A stretch of 64,000 nt of DNA from Streptomyces sp. GQFP (GCF_021545335.1 NZ_CP089312.1:7378001-7442000); one strand, 5' to 3'; shown: positions 14,996-24,012, numbered from the stretch's first letter. Notes: generated from the sequence alone by a model not told the origin. Numbers and translations are program-made.

Positions 14996-16615
14996 GTGGT
15001 GACCTTGGACGTACGGCCTCAGCTGCTCGACGCACTCTCCGCCCTTCGCGACCGTGTCGCCGCCGCACGCTTCCCGCTGCCCCTGGCGGGGGCTCCACGC
15101 GCGCGTGCCAACCGCGACGAACTGCTCGCGCAACTCGACGACTACTTGGTGCCCCGACTGAGGGAACCTGAAGCACCCTTGCTCGCCGTTGTCGGCGGGT
15201 CCACCGGGGCCGGGAAGTCGACCCTCGTCAACTCCCTTGTGGGACGCCGGGTCAGCGAGGCCGGCGTCCTGCGGCCCACGACCCGGACACCGGTCCTGGT
15301 CTGCCATCCCGAGGACCACCACTGGTTCAGCGGGATGCGCGTCCTGCCCGACCTCACGCGCGTGTGGGTGCCCCAACAGGAGGCCGGCCGCGACCCCGAC
15401 GACGATCTGCTGCTCCCCGGCGAGGACGGCGCCCGGGTCCTGCGCGTCGAGACCGCCGACAGCATGCCGCGCGGACTCGCCCTCCTCGACGCCCCCGACA
15501 TCGACTCCCTCGTCGCCGACAACCGTGTCCTCGCCGCCGAACTGATCTGCGCCGCCGACATCTGGATCATGGTCACCACGGCCGCCCGGTACGCCGACGC
15601 CGTCCCCTGGCACCTCCTGCGCACCGCCAAGGACTACCAGGCCACCCTCGTCACCGTCCTCGACCGGGTGCCCCACCAGGTGGTGTCCGAGGTGTCCCGG
15701 CAGTACGGCGCCCTCCTCACCAAGTCCGGCCTCGGCGACGTACCGCGCTTCACCGTGCCCGAACTGCCCGAATCCGCCTGGGGTGGTGGGCTGCTTCCGG
15801 CCACTGCGGTGGCACCGCTGCGCGCCTGGCTCACCCAGCAGGCGCAGGACCCGGCCAGCCGCCAACAGGCCATGGCCCGTACGGCGTACGGCGTCCTGGA
15901 CTCCCTCAAGTCCCGCATGCCCGAGCTGGCGGGCGCCGCCGCCGCGCAGTACTCGGCCGCCCTGCGGCTCACCGCGGCCGTCGACGGGGCCTACGACAGC
16001 GAGCACGCGCGCGTACGGGGGCGGTTGCAGGCCGGTGCCGTGCTCGCCGGGGACGCGCTCAAGCGGTGGCGCGCCTTCCCGCTCGACTGCACCGCGGGCG
16101 AACTCCTCGACGCCCTCGTGGAGAGCCTCTGCGCCCTCCTGCTCTGCTCCGTCACCGCCGCCGACGAACGCGTCGACGACGCCTGGCGCCGCGAACCCGC
16201 CGCGGGCGCCCCGGAACTTACGGCTCCCGACCCGTCCCAGGAGAGCGTCGAACACCGCATCGGGATGGCCGTACGACGGTGGCGGCGCGAGCTGGAGGAG
16301 TACGCCGAGGAGGAGCTGCGCGACCTCGACCGCGGTGTCGCCCCGGACGTCGAGGCGGTCGCCGCGCTCGTCGCCACCGCACTGCTGGGCGGCCGACGCG
16401 CCCGGTCCGCCGGTGAGGGCCTCGCCGAACGCATCGGCGCCCACGGCGCCCTGCGGCTGCGCGACCGCGGCGGACGGCTCCTCGCCGACCACCTGGACCG
16501 GGTCATGCACACCGAACGCGAGCGCCGCCTCGCCCCGCTCGACGCCCTCGACGTCCATCCGGAGCCCCAGGCCGAACTCATCGCCGCGCTGTCCGTACTG
16601 CAGAAGGAGAGGTGA
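14996..16615 (+). CDS. Dynamin-like/YfjP-type GTPase, first of a pair
   Basis: This protein of about 539 residues has a G1 P-loop VVGGSTGAGKSTLVNSLVGR (about 65-84). Switch I includes RPTTRTPVLVCH and G3 is LALLDAPDIDSLV, where DxxG is replaced by DAPD. Long alpha-helical regions follow (about 280-535) with several Arg/Glu-rich helices. The P-loop resembles the bacterial dynamin/GTPase subfamily that sits in tandem with a membrane-anchored partner in Streptomyces. The start is uncertain: tandem GTGs at 14996/14999 before TLDVRPQLLDAL are preferred, with an ATG at 14957 possible. The downstream gene begins 5 nt after the stop. Confidence 0.75.
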   Translation: MVTLDVRPQLLDALSALRDRVAAARFPLPLAGAPRARANRDELLAQLDDYLVPRLREPEAPLLAVVGGSTGAGKSTLVNSLVGRRVSEAGVLRPTTRTPVLVCHPEDHHWFSGMRVLPDLTRVWVPQQEAGRDPDDDLLLPGEDGARVLRVETADSMPRGLALLDAPDIDSLVADNRVLAAELICAADIWIMVTTAARYADAVPWHLLRTAKDYQATLVTVLDRVPHQVVSEVSRQYGALLTKSGLGDVPRFTVPELPESAWGGGLLPATAVAPLRAWLTQQAQDPASRQQAMARTAYGVLDSLKSRMPELAGAAAAQYSAALRLTAAVDGAYDSEHARVRGRLQAGAVLAGDALKRWRAFPLDCTAGELLDALVESLCALLLCSVTAADERVDDAWRREPAAGAPELTAPDPSQESVEHRIGMAVRRWRRELEEYAEEELRDLDRGVAPDVEAVAALVATALLGGRRARSAGEGLAERIGAHGALRLRDRGGRLLADHLDRVMHTERERRLAPLDALDVHPEPQAELIAALSVLQKER

Positions 16616-16620
16616 CCGCG

Positions 16621-18621
16621 GTGACCGCCGTCACTGACCAGGACCACCACGACGCCTCGGGGACCGGGCCCGCGGAGCCCACCGAGCCGACCGATCCGCC
16701 GCCCCCGGCCGAAAACACGCCTCCACAGGAGGGACTCTCCGACGACGACAAAGCCGAGGGGAAGGAGGAAAGCGAGGACGATGGCGGGGCGCCCGAAAGC
16801 GAGGCCCCTGAGGAGGTCCCTTCCGCCGACGGCGACGGCCACGCGCGCGTGGCCGCCGATTCCGGCTCGGTCACCCCTACCGCACCCAAGGAACCCCGCG
16901 CCGAACCCGGGCCCTCCGGCGCCTGGGACGACGGCCTGATCGCACGCCGCGTGACCGAGACCGACGGCCCCGCGCGCGAGACGGTCGTCGAGCCCCGGAT
17001 CACCGCCACCCCCCAGCCCGTGATGCCCCTGGCGTACGACGGACAGCTGCGCTCCCGGCTCGACGCGCTCCGCGAACTCGTGGGGCTGTCCCGTACCCGC
17101 CTCGACAGCAGAACCCTCGCCGAGGCCGGCCGGGTCCTCGACGAGGCGGCCGCCCGGCGCAGACTCTCCGGACAGCACACCGTCGTCGCCATCGCGGGCG
17201 CCACCGGCAGCGGCAAGTCCCAGCTGTTCAACTCCCTCGCCGGAGTACCCATTTCGGAGACCGGGGTACGCCGGCCCACCACCGCCGCGCCCATCGCGTG
17301 CAGCTGGAGCGACGGCGCCGCGACCCTCCTCGACCGCCTCGGCATCCCGGGACGGCTGCGCCGGCGCCCCCTGCAGAGCGCGGAGGCGGAGGCGCAGCTG
17401 CGCGGCCTGGTCCTCGTCGACCTGCCCGACCACGACTCGGCGGCCGTCCAGCACCGCGAACAGGTGGACCGCGTACTGGCACTGGTCGACGCGGTGATCT
17501 GGGTCGTCGACCCGGAGAAGTACGCGGACGCCGTGCTCCACGAGCGCTATCTGCGGCCCATGGCCGGCCACGCGGAGGTCATGTTCGTCGTCCTCAACCA
17601 GGTGGACCGCCTCCCCGGGGAGGCCGCCCACCAGGTCCTCGACGACCTGCGGCGCCTGCTCGACGACGACGGCATCGCCCTGGGGGAGTACGGCGAACCG
17701 GGCGCCACCGTGCTCGCGCTGTCCGCGCTCACCGGGGACGGCATCGGCGAACTGCGCGAGGCCCTCGGACAGTTCGTGGGCGAACGCGGGGCCGCGGCCC
17801 GCCGGATCTCGGCCGACCTCGACGCCGCCGCCTGGGAGCTGCGGCCCGTGTACGCCACCGGACGGCGCGCCGGGCTTAGCGAACGGGCCCGGGACGAGTT
17901 CGCCGACCGGCTCGCCGACGCCGTGGGCGCCACCGCCGCGGGCCAGGCCGCCGAACGCGCCTGGCTGCGCAACGCCAACCGCGCCTGCGGCACCCCGTGG
18001 CTGCGGCTGTGGCGCTGGTACCAGGACCGCCGCGAACCCTCCACCGGCCGCTTCGCCGTACGCACGCAGCCGGACGAGGAGGCCACGGCCCGCCAGCGGG
18101 TCGAACAGGCGGTGCGTACGGTCGCGGAGCGGGCGTCGGCCGGACTGCCCGCGCCATGGGCGCTGGCGGTGCGTGAGGCGGCCGTACGCGGCTCCCAGGG
18201 CCTGCCCGAGGCGCTGGACGAACTGGCGGCCCGGGCCGGGACACCCTCGGGTCGGCCGCCCCGGCCGGGCTGGTGGCCTGTGGCCGTACTGGCGCAGGCA
18301 TCCATGACGCTCCTCCAGATCGTGGGCGGGCTGTGGCTGGCAGGCCAGATCGTCGGCGTCATGGCGCCGAACCTGGGCGTGCCGGTGCTGCTGATGTCGG
18401 TGGGCATCGTCGGCGGCCCGGGAGTGGAGTGGAGCTGCAAACTGGCGGCTCGCGGCCCTGCCCGCCGATACGGCCTGGAGGCGGAACGACGGCTGCGGGA
18501 GGCGGCGGCCGGCTGCGGCCGGGCCCGGGTACTGGATCCGGTGGCGGCCGAACTGCTGCGGTATCGCGAGGTGCGGGAGCAGTACGTGCGGGTGACGGGT
18601 GCTCGGGCGGTGGTGGGGTGA
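16621..18621 (+). CDS. YfjP-type GTPase with C-terminal membrane segments
   Basis: This protein of about 666 residues has a 120-residue acidic, Pro-rich disordered N-terminus. The GTPase domain follows: G1 VVAIAGATGSGKSQLFNSLA, Thr in RRPTTAAPIAC, G3 GLVLVDLPDHDS, G4 VLNQVDRL, and G5-like ALSALTGDGI. A helical region comes next, and two hydrophobic segments near 555-605 (TLLQIVGGLWLAGQIV and LGVPVLLMSVGIVGG) should anchor it in the membrane. The GTG at 16621 follows GGAGAGG at proper spacing; the GTG at 16612 overlaps the ribosome binding site. It is operonic with the upstream GTPase, which probably works with it in membrane remodelling or cell-envelope processes (inference). Confidence 0.8.
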   Translation: MTAVTDQDHHDASGTGPAEPTEPTDPPPPAENTPPQEGLSDDDKAEGKEESEDDGGAPESEAPEEVPSADGDGHARVAADSGSVTPTAPKEPRAEPGPSGAWDDGLIARRVTETDGPARETVVEPRITATPQPVMPLAYDGQLRSRLDALRELVGLSRTRLDSRTLAEAGRVLDEAAARRRLSGQHTVVAIAGATGSGKSQLFNSLAGVPISETGVRRPTTAAPIACSWSDGAATLLDRLGIPGRLRRRPLQSAEAEAQLRGLVLVDLPDHDSAAVQHREQVDRVLALVDAVIWVVDPEKYADAVLHERYLRPMAGHAEVMFVVLNQVDRLPGEAAHQVLDDLRRLLDDDGIALGEYGEPGATVLALSALTGDGIGELREALGQFVGERGAAARRISADLDAAAWELRPVYATGRRAGLSERARDEFADRLADAVGATAAGQAAERAWLRNANRACGTPWLRLWRWYQDRREPSTGRFAVRTQPDEEATARQRVEQAVRTVAERASAGLPAPWALAVREAAVRGSQGLPEALDELAARAGTPSGRPPRPGWWPVAVLAQASMTLLQIVGGLWLAGQIVGVMAPNLGVPVLLMSVGIVGGPGVEWSCKLAARGPARRYGLEAERRLREAAAGCGRARVLDPVAAELLRYREVREQYVRVTGARAVVG

Positions 18622-18706
18622 GAGTGGAAAACGGCAGGTCAAACGAGGTGAACCCCGGAGGAGTGAGACGAGAGAGGGAAATGGATCACTCGGTCGGGTG
18701 ACGGAG

Positions 18707-18733
18707 TTGTCCACAACCGGCCGGTAGTCCACA
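18707..18733. promoter_or_regulatory. Two DnaA-box-like 9-mers upstream of ssb
   Basis: TTGTCCACA (18707-18715), the Streptomyces-preferred DnaA box, is followed by TAGTCCACA (18725-18733), a one-base variant, 18 bp apart and on the same strand. They lie 180-210 nt upstream of the ssb start. They may be sites where DnaA modulates ssb transcription. The rest of 18622-18915 holds short GC-rich hairpins (for example CCGTACGG...CCGTACGG near 18848-18871) and no gene. Confidence 0.45.
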
Positions 18734-18915
18734 GCGCTCAGCGGGCTCGGCCCGGCGGATGCATTCTGGCTTCGCGGCGATCACGACGGACGCGATCGAC
18801 GCGGGGCGGTGACCGGAGAAACACACGGTCGCCGTGCCGGAAGCAGCCGTACGGGACGGGCCCGTACGGGTATCCGCCCGGCGCGAGTGCGCCGGGACCG
18901 GGAGGGGTGGTCCGC

Positions 18916-19380
18916 ATGAACGAGACGATGGTGTGCGTGGTGGGCAACGTGGCGACGCAGCCGGTCTACCGAGACCTGGCGTCGGGGGCGTCGGCGAGGT
19001 TCAGGGTCGCGGTGACCGCGCGCTACCTGGACCGCGAGAAGAACGCGTGGACGGACGGACACACCAACTTCTTCACGGTGTGGGCGAATCGGGCGCTCGC
19101 GACGAACGTCGGGGCGTCCCTGACGCTCGGCGAACCGGTCATCGTGCAGGGCCGGTTGAAGGTGCGCACGGAGGTGCGCGACGGGCAGAGCTGGACATCG
19201 GCGGACATCGACGCCGTGGCGATCGGCCACGACCTCGCACGGGGCACATCGGCGTTCCGCCGCTCGGCCGGACCGCTCAAGGGCGAGGCAGGGGCGCCGG
19301 CCCGTCCGGAACCCAGCTGGGAGACACCGGCGGCCGATGAGGAGACCCAACAGCGGCGGGAACCGGCGGCGGTGACGTGA
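18916..19380 (+). CDS. ssb: Single-stranded DNA-binding protein (SSB paralogue)
   Basis: This 154-residue protein has an OB-fold in residues 1-110: MNETMVCVVGNVATQPVYRD, FRVAVTARYLDRE, TNFFTVWANRALATNVG and GEPVIVQGRLKVR. A short charged tail follows. It lacks the DDDIPF acidic tip of the main bacterial SSB, so it resembles the Streptomyces SsbB-type second copy. The ATG at 18916 follows GGAGGGG by 8 nt. It probably acts in recombination or chromosome segregation during sporulation, as known for the paralogue class (family knowledge). Confidence 0.85.
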   Translation: MNETMVCVVGNVATQPVYRDLASGASARFRVAVTARYLDREKNAWTDGHTNFFTVWANRALATNVGASLTLGEPVIVQGRLKVRTEVRDGQSWTSADIDAVAIGHDLARGTSAFRRSAGPLKGEAGAPARPEPSWETPAADEETQQRREPAAVT

Positions 19381-19436
19381 CCTCAGGTCCGAACTGAGGC
19401 TTATCGGTGAACTGGCCGGCACGCGGATGATCTTGG

Positions 19437-19467
19437 CGATAACGATTCCGAGTCGGATCGGTTATCG
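19437..19467. promoter_or_regulatory. 31-bp near-perfect dyad between ssb and the surface-protein gene
   Basis: CGATAAC (19437-19443) and GTTATCG (19461-19467) enclose a second, inner symmetry GATtCCGA/TCGGaTC. The whole block reads almost identically on both strands. It lies 57 nt after the ssb stop and 128 nt before the surface-protein start. A small CCTCAG...CTGAGG hairpin at 19381-19399 is the likelier ssb terminator, so the dyad looks like an operator. Confidence 0.5.
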
Positions 19468-19594
19468 GATGACCGGACTGGGAAATGCGGTCCGCCCGCG
19501 TCCCTAGGATGCCGGGCATAGCTCACGGGGCCTCTGATGCTGCTGGTGGGACCGCACCCCCCACGTCAACGAGTCCTGTTCGAAGGGGAATTCT

Positions 19595-21019
19595 GTGTTT
19601 TCTTCGTTCTCCGCGCTGTCCGGGCGCGGGCGAGCGGCGGCGGCCCGGCTCGCCGCCGCGACGATGGTGTCCGGTCTCGCCATGACCGGTGCGCTGGTCG
19701 GCGCCGGTACGGCCGTCGCCGACGGAACTCCGCAGCAGCAGGGCGGGGCGACCGCCACCATAGGCGGGCTGAAGACGTACGGCGCGGCCGTCGTCCACGG
19801 CGACGACGGCGACGAGCAGATCTCCGCGGGCCTGTTCGAGATGTCCGTCGACAACGGCGGCACGCTGCAGACGTACTGCGTCGACCTGCACAACCCGACA
19901 CAGAAGGACGCCAAGTACCAGGAGACCTCCTGGAGCGGCACCTCCCTGGGCGGCAACAAGGACGCGGGCCGGATCCGCTGGATCCTGCAGAACTCCTACC
20001 CGCAGGTGAACGACCTCGCGGCGCTGGCCGACCGGGCGGGCGCGGCCGGCCTCACCGAGCAGGACGCGGCGGCCGGCACCCAGGTGGCCATCTGGCGCTA
20101 CTCGGACGGCGCGGACGTGGACGCCGTGGACCCGGCGGCCGAGAAGCTCGCCGACTACCTGGAGAAGAGCGCGGAGAACCTCGCGGAGCCCGAGGCCTCG
20201 CTGACCCTCGACCCGCCCGCGGTCTCCGGACACCCCGGGGAGCGGCTCGGACCGGTCACCGTGCACACCGACGCGGACAGCGTCACGGTGATACCGCCCG
20301 CCGACGCCGCGACGAGCGGGGTGCGGGTCGTCGACCAGGACGGCAAGCCCGTCACGTCCGCGGTCGACGGCGGCCAGGTCTTCTTCGAGGTGCCCGAGGA
20401 CGCGCTGGACGGTTCGGCCGCCCTGAGCGTCCAGGCCTCGACCAGCGTCCCGGTCGGCCGTGCCTTCACCTCCGACAGCAGAAGCCAGACCCAGATCCTC
20501 GCCGGCTCCAGCGAGTCCACGGTCTCCGCGACGGCGACCGCGAACTGGGCGGCCACGGGCCCGGTCCCCGCGCTGTCCGCACAGAAGAACTGCGCCAAGG
20601 ACGGCGTGGACATCACGGCCGCCAACAAGGGCGACGAGGCGTTCACCTTCCAACTCATGGGCTTCGAGCACACCATCGAGGCCGGGGAGTCGCGCACGGT
20701 GACGATCCCCTTGCAGGAGGACCAGCCCTACGACTTCACGATCCAGGGACCGAACGGCTTCGAGCAGCGGTTCACGGGCGTCCTCGACTGCGAGACCCAG
20801 GGCGCCGCGACCGGCGACTCGGTCCAGACGCTCAGCGAACCCAGCCCGGCCCTGGCGGGCGACGACACCACCGCCGGAGGCGTCAACCTGGCCGAGACCG
20901 GCGGTTCCAGCGCGACGCCGATGATCGCGGGCATAGCGATCGTCCTACTGGTGATCGGCGGCGGAGTGGTCCTCCTGGTCGGCAAGAAGGAGCCCCACGG
21001 AACAGGCGCCAAGGAGTGA
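19595..21019 (+). CDS. Thioester-domain surface protein with LAETG sortase signal
   Basis: The 474-residue secreted protein has an N-terminal signal peptide (about 1-42, ending AGTAVA) and a thioester (TIE/TQXA) domain about 50-190. The Cys partner lies in TYCVDLHNPTQ and the TQVAIWRYSD Gln motif is the reactive partner. Two beta-rich repeats (about 200-420) follow, then the sorting signal LAETG, one hydrophobic helix and a KKEPHGTGAKE tail. The TIE domain can form an internal Cys-Gln thioester that binds host or surface amines. LAETG matches the LAxTG preference of Streptomyces class E sortases. The GTG at 19595 follows GAAGGGG by 6 nt. Confidence 0.9.
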   Translation: MFSSFSALSGRGRAAAARLAAATMVSGLAMTGALVGAGTAVADGTPQQQGGATATIGGLKTYGAAVVHGDDGDEQISAGLFEMSVDNGGTLQTYCVDLHNPTQKDAKYQETSWSGTSLGGNKDAGRIRWILQNSYPQVNDLAALADRAGAAGLTEQDAAAGTQVAIWRYSDGADVDAVDPAAEKLADYLEKSAENLAEPEASLTLDPPAVSGHPGERLGPVTVHTDADSVTVIPPADAATSGVRVVDQDGKPVTSAVDGGQVFFEVPEDALDGSAALSVQASTSVPVGRAFTSDSRSQTQILAGSSESTVSATATANWAATGPVPALSAQKNCAKDGVDITAANKGDEAFTFQLMGFEHTIEAGESRTVTIPLQEDQPYDFTIQGPNGFEQRFTGVLDCETQGAATGDSVQTLSEPSPALAGDDTTAGGVNLAETGGSSATPMIAGIAIVLLVIGGGVVLLVGKKEPHGTGAKE

Positions 21020-21082
21020 GCGCGAGCGACACCGCACCTTGACAACTCAACAGTGTGTGACCGCCCGGTGACCCACTGATTC

Positions 21083-21121
21083 CAGCGGCCCCGGCCCGCC
21101 TCCCAGGCGCCGGGGCCGCTG
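21083..21121. terminator. Terminator after the surface-protein gene
   Basis: A perfect 13-bp stem CAGCGGCCCCGGC / GCCGGGGCCGCTG with a 13-nt loop lies 63 nt past the stop and before ettA. It is a typical GC-rich Streptomyces terminator without U-tract. Confidence 0.8.
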
Positions 21122-21209
21122 ACGTACTCGTTTCCCCGCAGGGGTGGCGGTACGGCAAGATGGGGTGTAACCCACCACTGCCAGATTTCAAGCTGCCGGA
21201 CGGTTTCTC

Positions 21210-22874
21210 TTGGCTGAGTTCATTTACACCATGCGCAAGACGCGTAAGGCGCACGGCGACAAGGTGATCCTTGACGACGTGACGCTGAGCTTCCTGCCCG
21301 GCGCGAAGATCGGTGTGGTCGGCCCGAACGGTGCCGGTAAGTCCACCGTTCTCAAGATCATGGCGGGCCTGGAGCAGCCGTCCAACGGCGACGCCTTCCT
21401 GTCGCCCGGCTACACGGTCGGCATGCTCCTCCAGGAGCCGCCCCTCGACGAGTCCAAGACCGTCCTGCAGAACGTCCAGGACGGCGCCGCCGAGATCATG
21501 GGCAAGCTCAGGCGCTTCAACGAGGTCGCCGAACTCATGGCGACCGACTACTCGGACGCGCTCCTGGACGAGATGGGCAAGCTCCAGGAGGACCTGGACC
21601 ACGCCAACGCGTGGGACCTGGACACCCAGCTGGAGCAGGCCATGGACGCCCTGGGCTGCCCGCCCGGCGACTGGCCCGTCACCAACCTCTCCGGTGGTGA
21701 GCGCCGCCGCGTGGCGCTGTGCAAGCTGCTCCTGGAGGCCCCCGACCTGCTGCTCCTCGACGAGCCCACCAACCACCTGGACGCCGAGTCCGTGCAGTGG
21801 CTGGAGCAGCACCTCGCCAAGTACCCCGGCACCGTCGTCGCCGTGACCCACGACAGGTACTTCCTGGACAACGTGGCCGGCTGGATCCTGGAGCTGGACC
21901 GCGGTCGCGCCATCGGCTACGAGGGCAACTACTCGACGTACCTGGAGAGCAAGGCCTCCCGTCTCAAGGTCGAGGGCCAGAAGGACGCCAAGCGTGCGAA
22001 GCGTCTGAAGGAAGAACTCGAGTGGGTGCGGTCCAACGCCAAGGGGCGTCAGGTCAAGTCCAAGGCCCGTCTCGCCCGTTACGAGGAGATGGCCGCCGAG
22101 GCGGACAAGATGCGGAAGCTGGACTTCGACGAGATCCAGATCCCGCCGGGCCCGCGGCTGGGTTCGATCGTCGTCGAGGTCACCAACCTCACCAAGGCCT
22201 TCGGCGAGAAGGTCCTCATCGACGACCTGTCGTTCACGCTGCCGCGCAACGGCATCGTCGGCGTCATCGGCCCGAACGGTGCCGGCAAGACGACCCTGTT
22301 CAAGATGATCCAGGGCTTCGAGACCCCGGACTCCGGTTCGATCAAGGTCGGCGAGACCGTCAAGATCTCGTACGTCGACCAGAGCCGCGAGAACATCGAC
22401 CCGAAGAAGACCCTGTGGGCCGTCGTCTCGGACGAGCTGGACTACATCAACGTCGGCCAGGTCGAGATGCCGTCCCGCGCCTACGTCTCCGCGTTCGGGT
22501 TCAAGGGCCCGGACCAGCAGAAGCCGGCCGGTGTCCTCTCCGGTGGTGAGCGCAACCGCCTGAACCTCGCGCTCACCCTCAAGCAGGGCGGCAACCTGCT
22601 GCTCCTCGACGAGCCGACGAACGACCTCGACGTCGAGACCCTGTCCTCGCTGGAGAACGCGCTGCTCGAGTTCCCGGGTGCCGCGGTGGTCGTCTCCCAC
22701 GACCGGTGGTTCCTGGACCGGGTGGCGACGCACATCCTCGCCTACGAGGGCGAGTCCAAGTGGTTCTGGTTCGAGGGCAACTTCGAGTCCTACGAGAAGA
22801 ACAAGATCGAGCGGCTCGGCGCCGACGCCGCCCGCCCGCACCGCGCCACCTACAAGAAGCTGACCCGGGGCTGA
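21210..22874 (+). CDS. ettA: ABC-F translational throttle protein EttA
   Basis: The 554-residue ABC-F protein has two ATP-binding cassettes. The first (about 10-230) has GPNGAGKST and LSGGERRRVALCKLLLE, then LLLDEPTNHLD. The linker/P-site tRNA-interaction motif (about 240-305) is Lys/Arg-rich. The second (about 320-540) has GPNGAGKTTLFK, LSGGERNRLNLAL and LLLDEPTNDLD. The toe-free short linker and the YEGNYSTYLESK segment fit EttA, which binds the ribosomal E site and gates the first peptide bond by ATP/ADP ratio. The start is TTG, with no good Shine-Dalgarno. The thioesterase gene follows after 2 nt. Confidence 0.93.
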   Translation: MAEFIYTMRKTRKAHGDKVILDDVTLSFLPGAKIGVVGPNGAGKSTVLKIMAGLEQPSNGDAFLSPGYTVGMLLQEPPLDESKTVLQNVQDGAAEIMGKLRRFNEVAELMATDYSDALLDEMGKLQEDLDHANAWDLDTQLEQAMDALGCPPGDWPVTNLSGGERRRVALCKLLLEAPDLLLLDEPTNHLDAESVQWLEQHLAKYPGTVVAVTHDRYFLDNVAGWILELDRGRAIGYEGNYSTYLESKASRLKVEGQKDAKRAKRLKEELEWVRSNAKGRQVKSKARLARYEEMAAEADKMRKLDFDEIQIPPGPRLGSIVVEVTNLTKAFGEKVLIDDLSFTLPRNGIVGVIGPNGAGKTTLFKMIQGFETPDSGSIKVGETVKISYVDQSRENIDPKKTLWAVVSDELDYINVGQVEMPSRAYVSAFGFKGPDQQKPAGVLSGGERNRLNLALTLKQGGNLLLLDEPTNDLDVETLSSLENALLEFPGAAVVVSHDRWFLDRVATHILAYEGESKWFWFEGNFESYEKNKIERLGADAARPHRATYKKLTRG

Positions 22875-22876
22875 TC

Positions 22877-23311
22877 TTGCGGCACATCTACCGCTGCCCG
22901 CTGCGCTGGGCGGACATGGACGCGTACGGCCACGTCAACAACGTGGTCTTCCTCCGCTATCTGGAGGAAGCCCGTATCGACTTCCTGTTCCGCCCGGACA
23001 AGGACTTCCAGCAGGGGTCGGTGGTGGCACGCCACGAGATCGACTACAAACGGCAGCTGGTCCACCGGCATACACCCGTGGACATCGAGCTGTGGGTCAC
23101 GGACATAAAGGCGGCGTCCTTCACACTCACCTGTGAGGTCAAGGACCCGGACCAGGTGTACGTCCGGGCCTCGACGGTCGTCGTGCCGTTCGACTTCGCG
23201 ACCCAGCGCCCGCGCCGCATCACCTCCGAGGAGCGGGAGTTCCTGGAGGAGTACATGCACGCGGACGACGGAGATGAAGATGACGAAGAGGGCGGGGCCG
23301 TCGCCGCATGA
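22877..23311 (+). CDS. Hotdog-fold acyl-CoA thioesterase
   Basis: This 144-residue protein of the 4-hydroxybenzoyl-CoA thioesterase family has RWADMDAYGHVNNVVFLRYL with the active-site Asp and the YGHVNN loop, then EARIDFLF and a beta-strand VVARHEIDYKRQLVHR. The tail is strongly acidic (DDGDEDDEEGG). It would hydrolyse an acyl-CoA thioester. It starts with TTG 2 nt after the ettA stop and its stop overlaps the next start (ATGA), making a coupled three-gene operon. Confidence 0.85.
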   Translation: MRHIYRCPLRWADMDAYGHVNNVVFLRYLEEARIDFLFRPDKDFQQGSVVARHEIDYKRQLVHRHTPVDIELWVTDIKAASFTLTCEVKDPDQVYVRASTVVVPFDFATQRPRRITSEEREFLEEYMHADDGDEDDEEGGAVAA

Positions 23312-23988
23312 CGGTTCTGCACCTCGCCGACGAGGGAGAGGCGGCCGACCTCGCCGCCTTCCTCGGCCGGCTGCTGCACTACGACCGTGGAGCGGCGGTG
23401 CGCCTCCAGGCGCACGGCACCGCGCTCGCCGTGTTCGGACGGCCCCCGTCCTTCGAGGTCCTCGCGATCCGGGCGGCCCGCCTCGCCAAGCCGTACGAGA
23501 ACGGCCTGGACGCCGCCCTCGACGTCACCGTGTCGGCCGGTGAACTCCTGGAGTCGGTGGACGAGTCCGCCGCCACCCTCACCGTCCCCGCCGCGGTGAC
23601 CGGCCCGCCGTGGGCCGGGGTACTGCCCCCGCGCGGCGGCTGGCGACCGGAGCCCGGCCTGCCCGCTCCGGACGCGCTGCGGGCGATGGTCGCCGCGGCG
23701 GTCGCCGAATTCCGGTCCCGTACGGGGGAGTTGGCGCCGGAGCTGCGTACCCGCCCCGAACTCGACCGGATCGGGCGGGAGATCTGGACCAGGACGGTCG
23801 GCGACACCCACCTGCCGGTACGGGCCGTCCACGCGGCCCAGTCCCTGGGCTTCCTGCGGCCGGAGTCCTCCGGTGACACACGGCTCGCACTCGTCTCCTC
23901 CGGGCCCTGGCTGCGGCTGCGCACCCCGTACGGATCGATCGCCGTACGCAGGGCCGGGCTCGGGTCGCTGGACGTCAGCGTCCGCTGA
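23308..23988 (+). CDS. Conserved actinobacterial protein of unknown function
   Basis: The 226-residue soluble protein opens MTVLHLADEGEAADLAAFLGRLL, has a central Pro-rich GVLPPRGGW stretch, and ends in a beta-like RLRTPYGSIAVRRAGLGSLDVS. No catalytic motif, membrane segment or DNA-binding domain is visible. Its ATG overlaps the thioesterase stop, so it belongs to the ettA operon. Its function is unknown. Confidence 0.75.
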   Translation: MTVLHLADEGEAADLAAFLGRLLHYDRGAAVRLQAHGTALAVFGRPPSFEVLAIRAARLAKPYENGLDAALDVTVSAGELLESVDESAATLTVPAAVTGPPWAGVLPPRGGWRPEPGLPAPDALRAMVAAAVAEFRSRTGELAPELRTRPELDRIGREIWTRTVGDTHLPVRAVHAAQSLGFLRPESSGDTRLALVSSGPWLRLRTPYGSIAVRRAGLGSLDVSVR

Positions 23989-24012
23989 AGCCCCGGCCGG
24001 CCGGAGGCCCGC

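Noticed and set aside
15991..18732. 913-codon minus-strand frame opposite the GTPase genes
   Set aside because: No domain; it mirrors the third-position GC of the plus-strand GTPases.
20883..22841. 652-codon minus-strand frame opposite ettA
   Set aside because: The opposite strand holds both ABC cassettes with perfect Walker motifs; this frame has none.
22877..23311. Reading the thioesterase as a C-terminal extension of EttA
   Set aside because: EttA ends in TGA at 22872-22874 and the thioesterase frame restarts at a TTG 2 nt later; no readthrough signal is seen.
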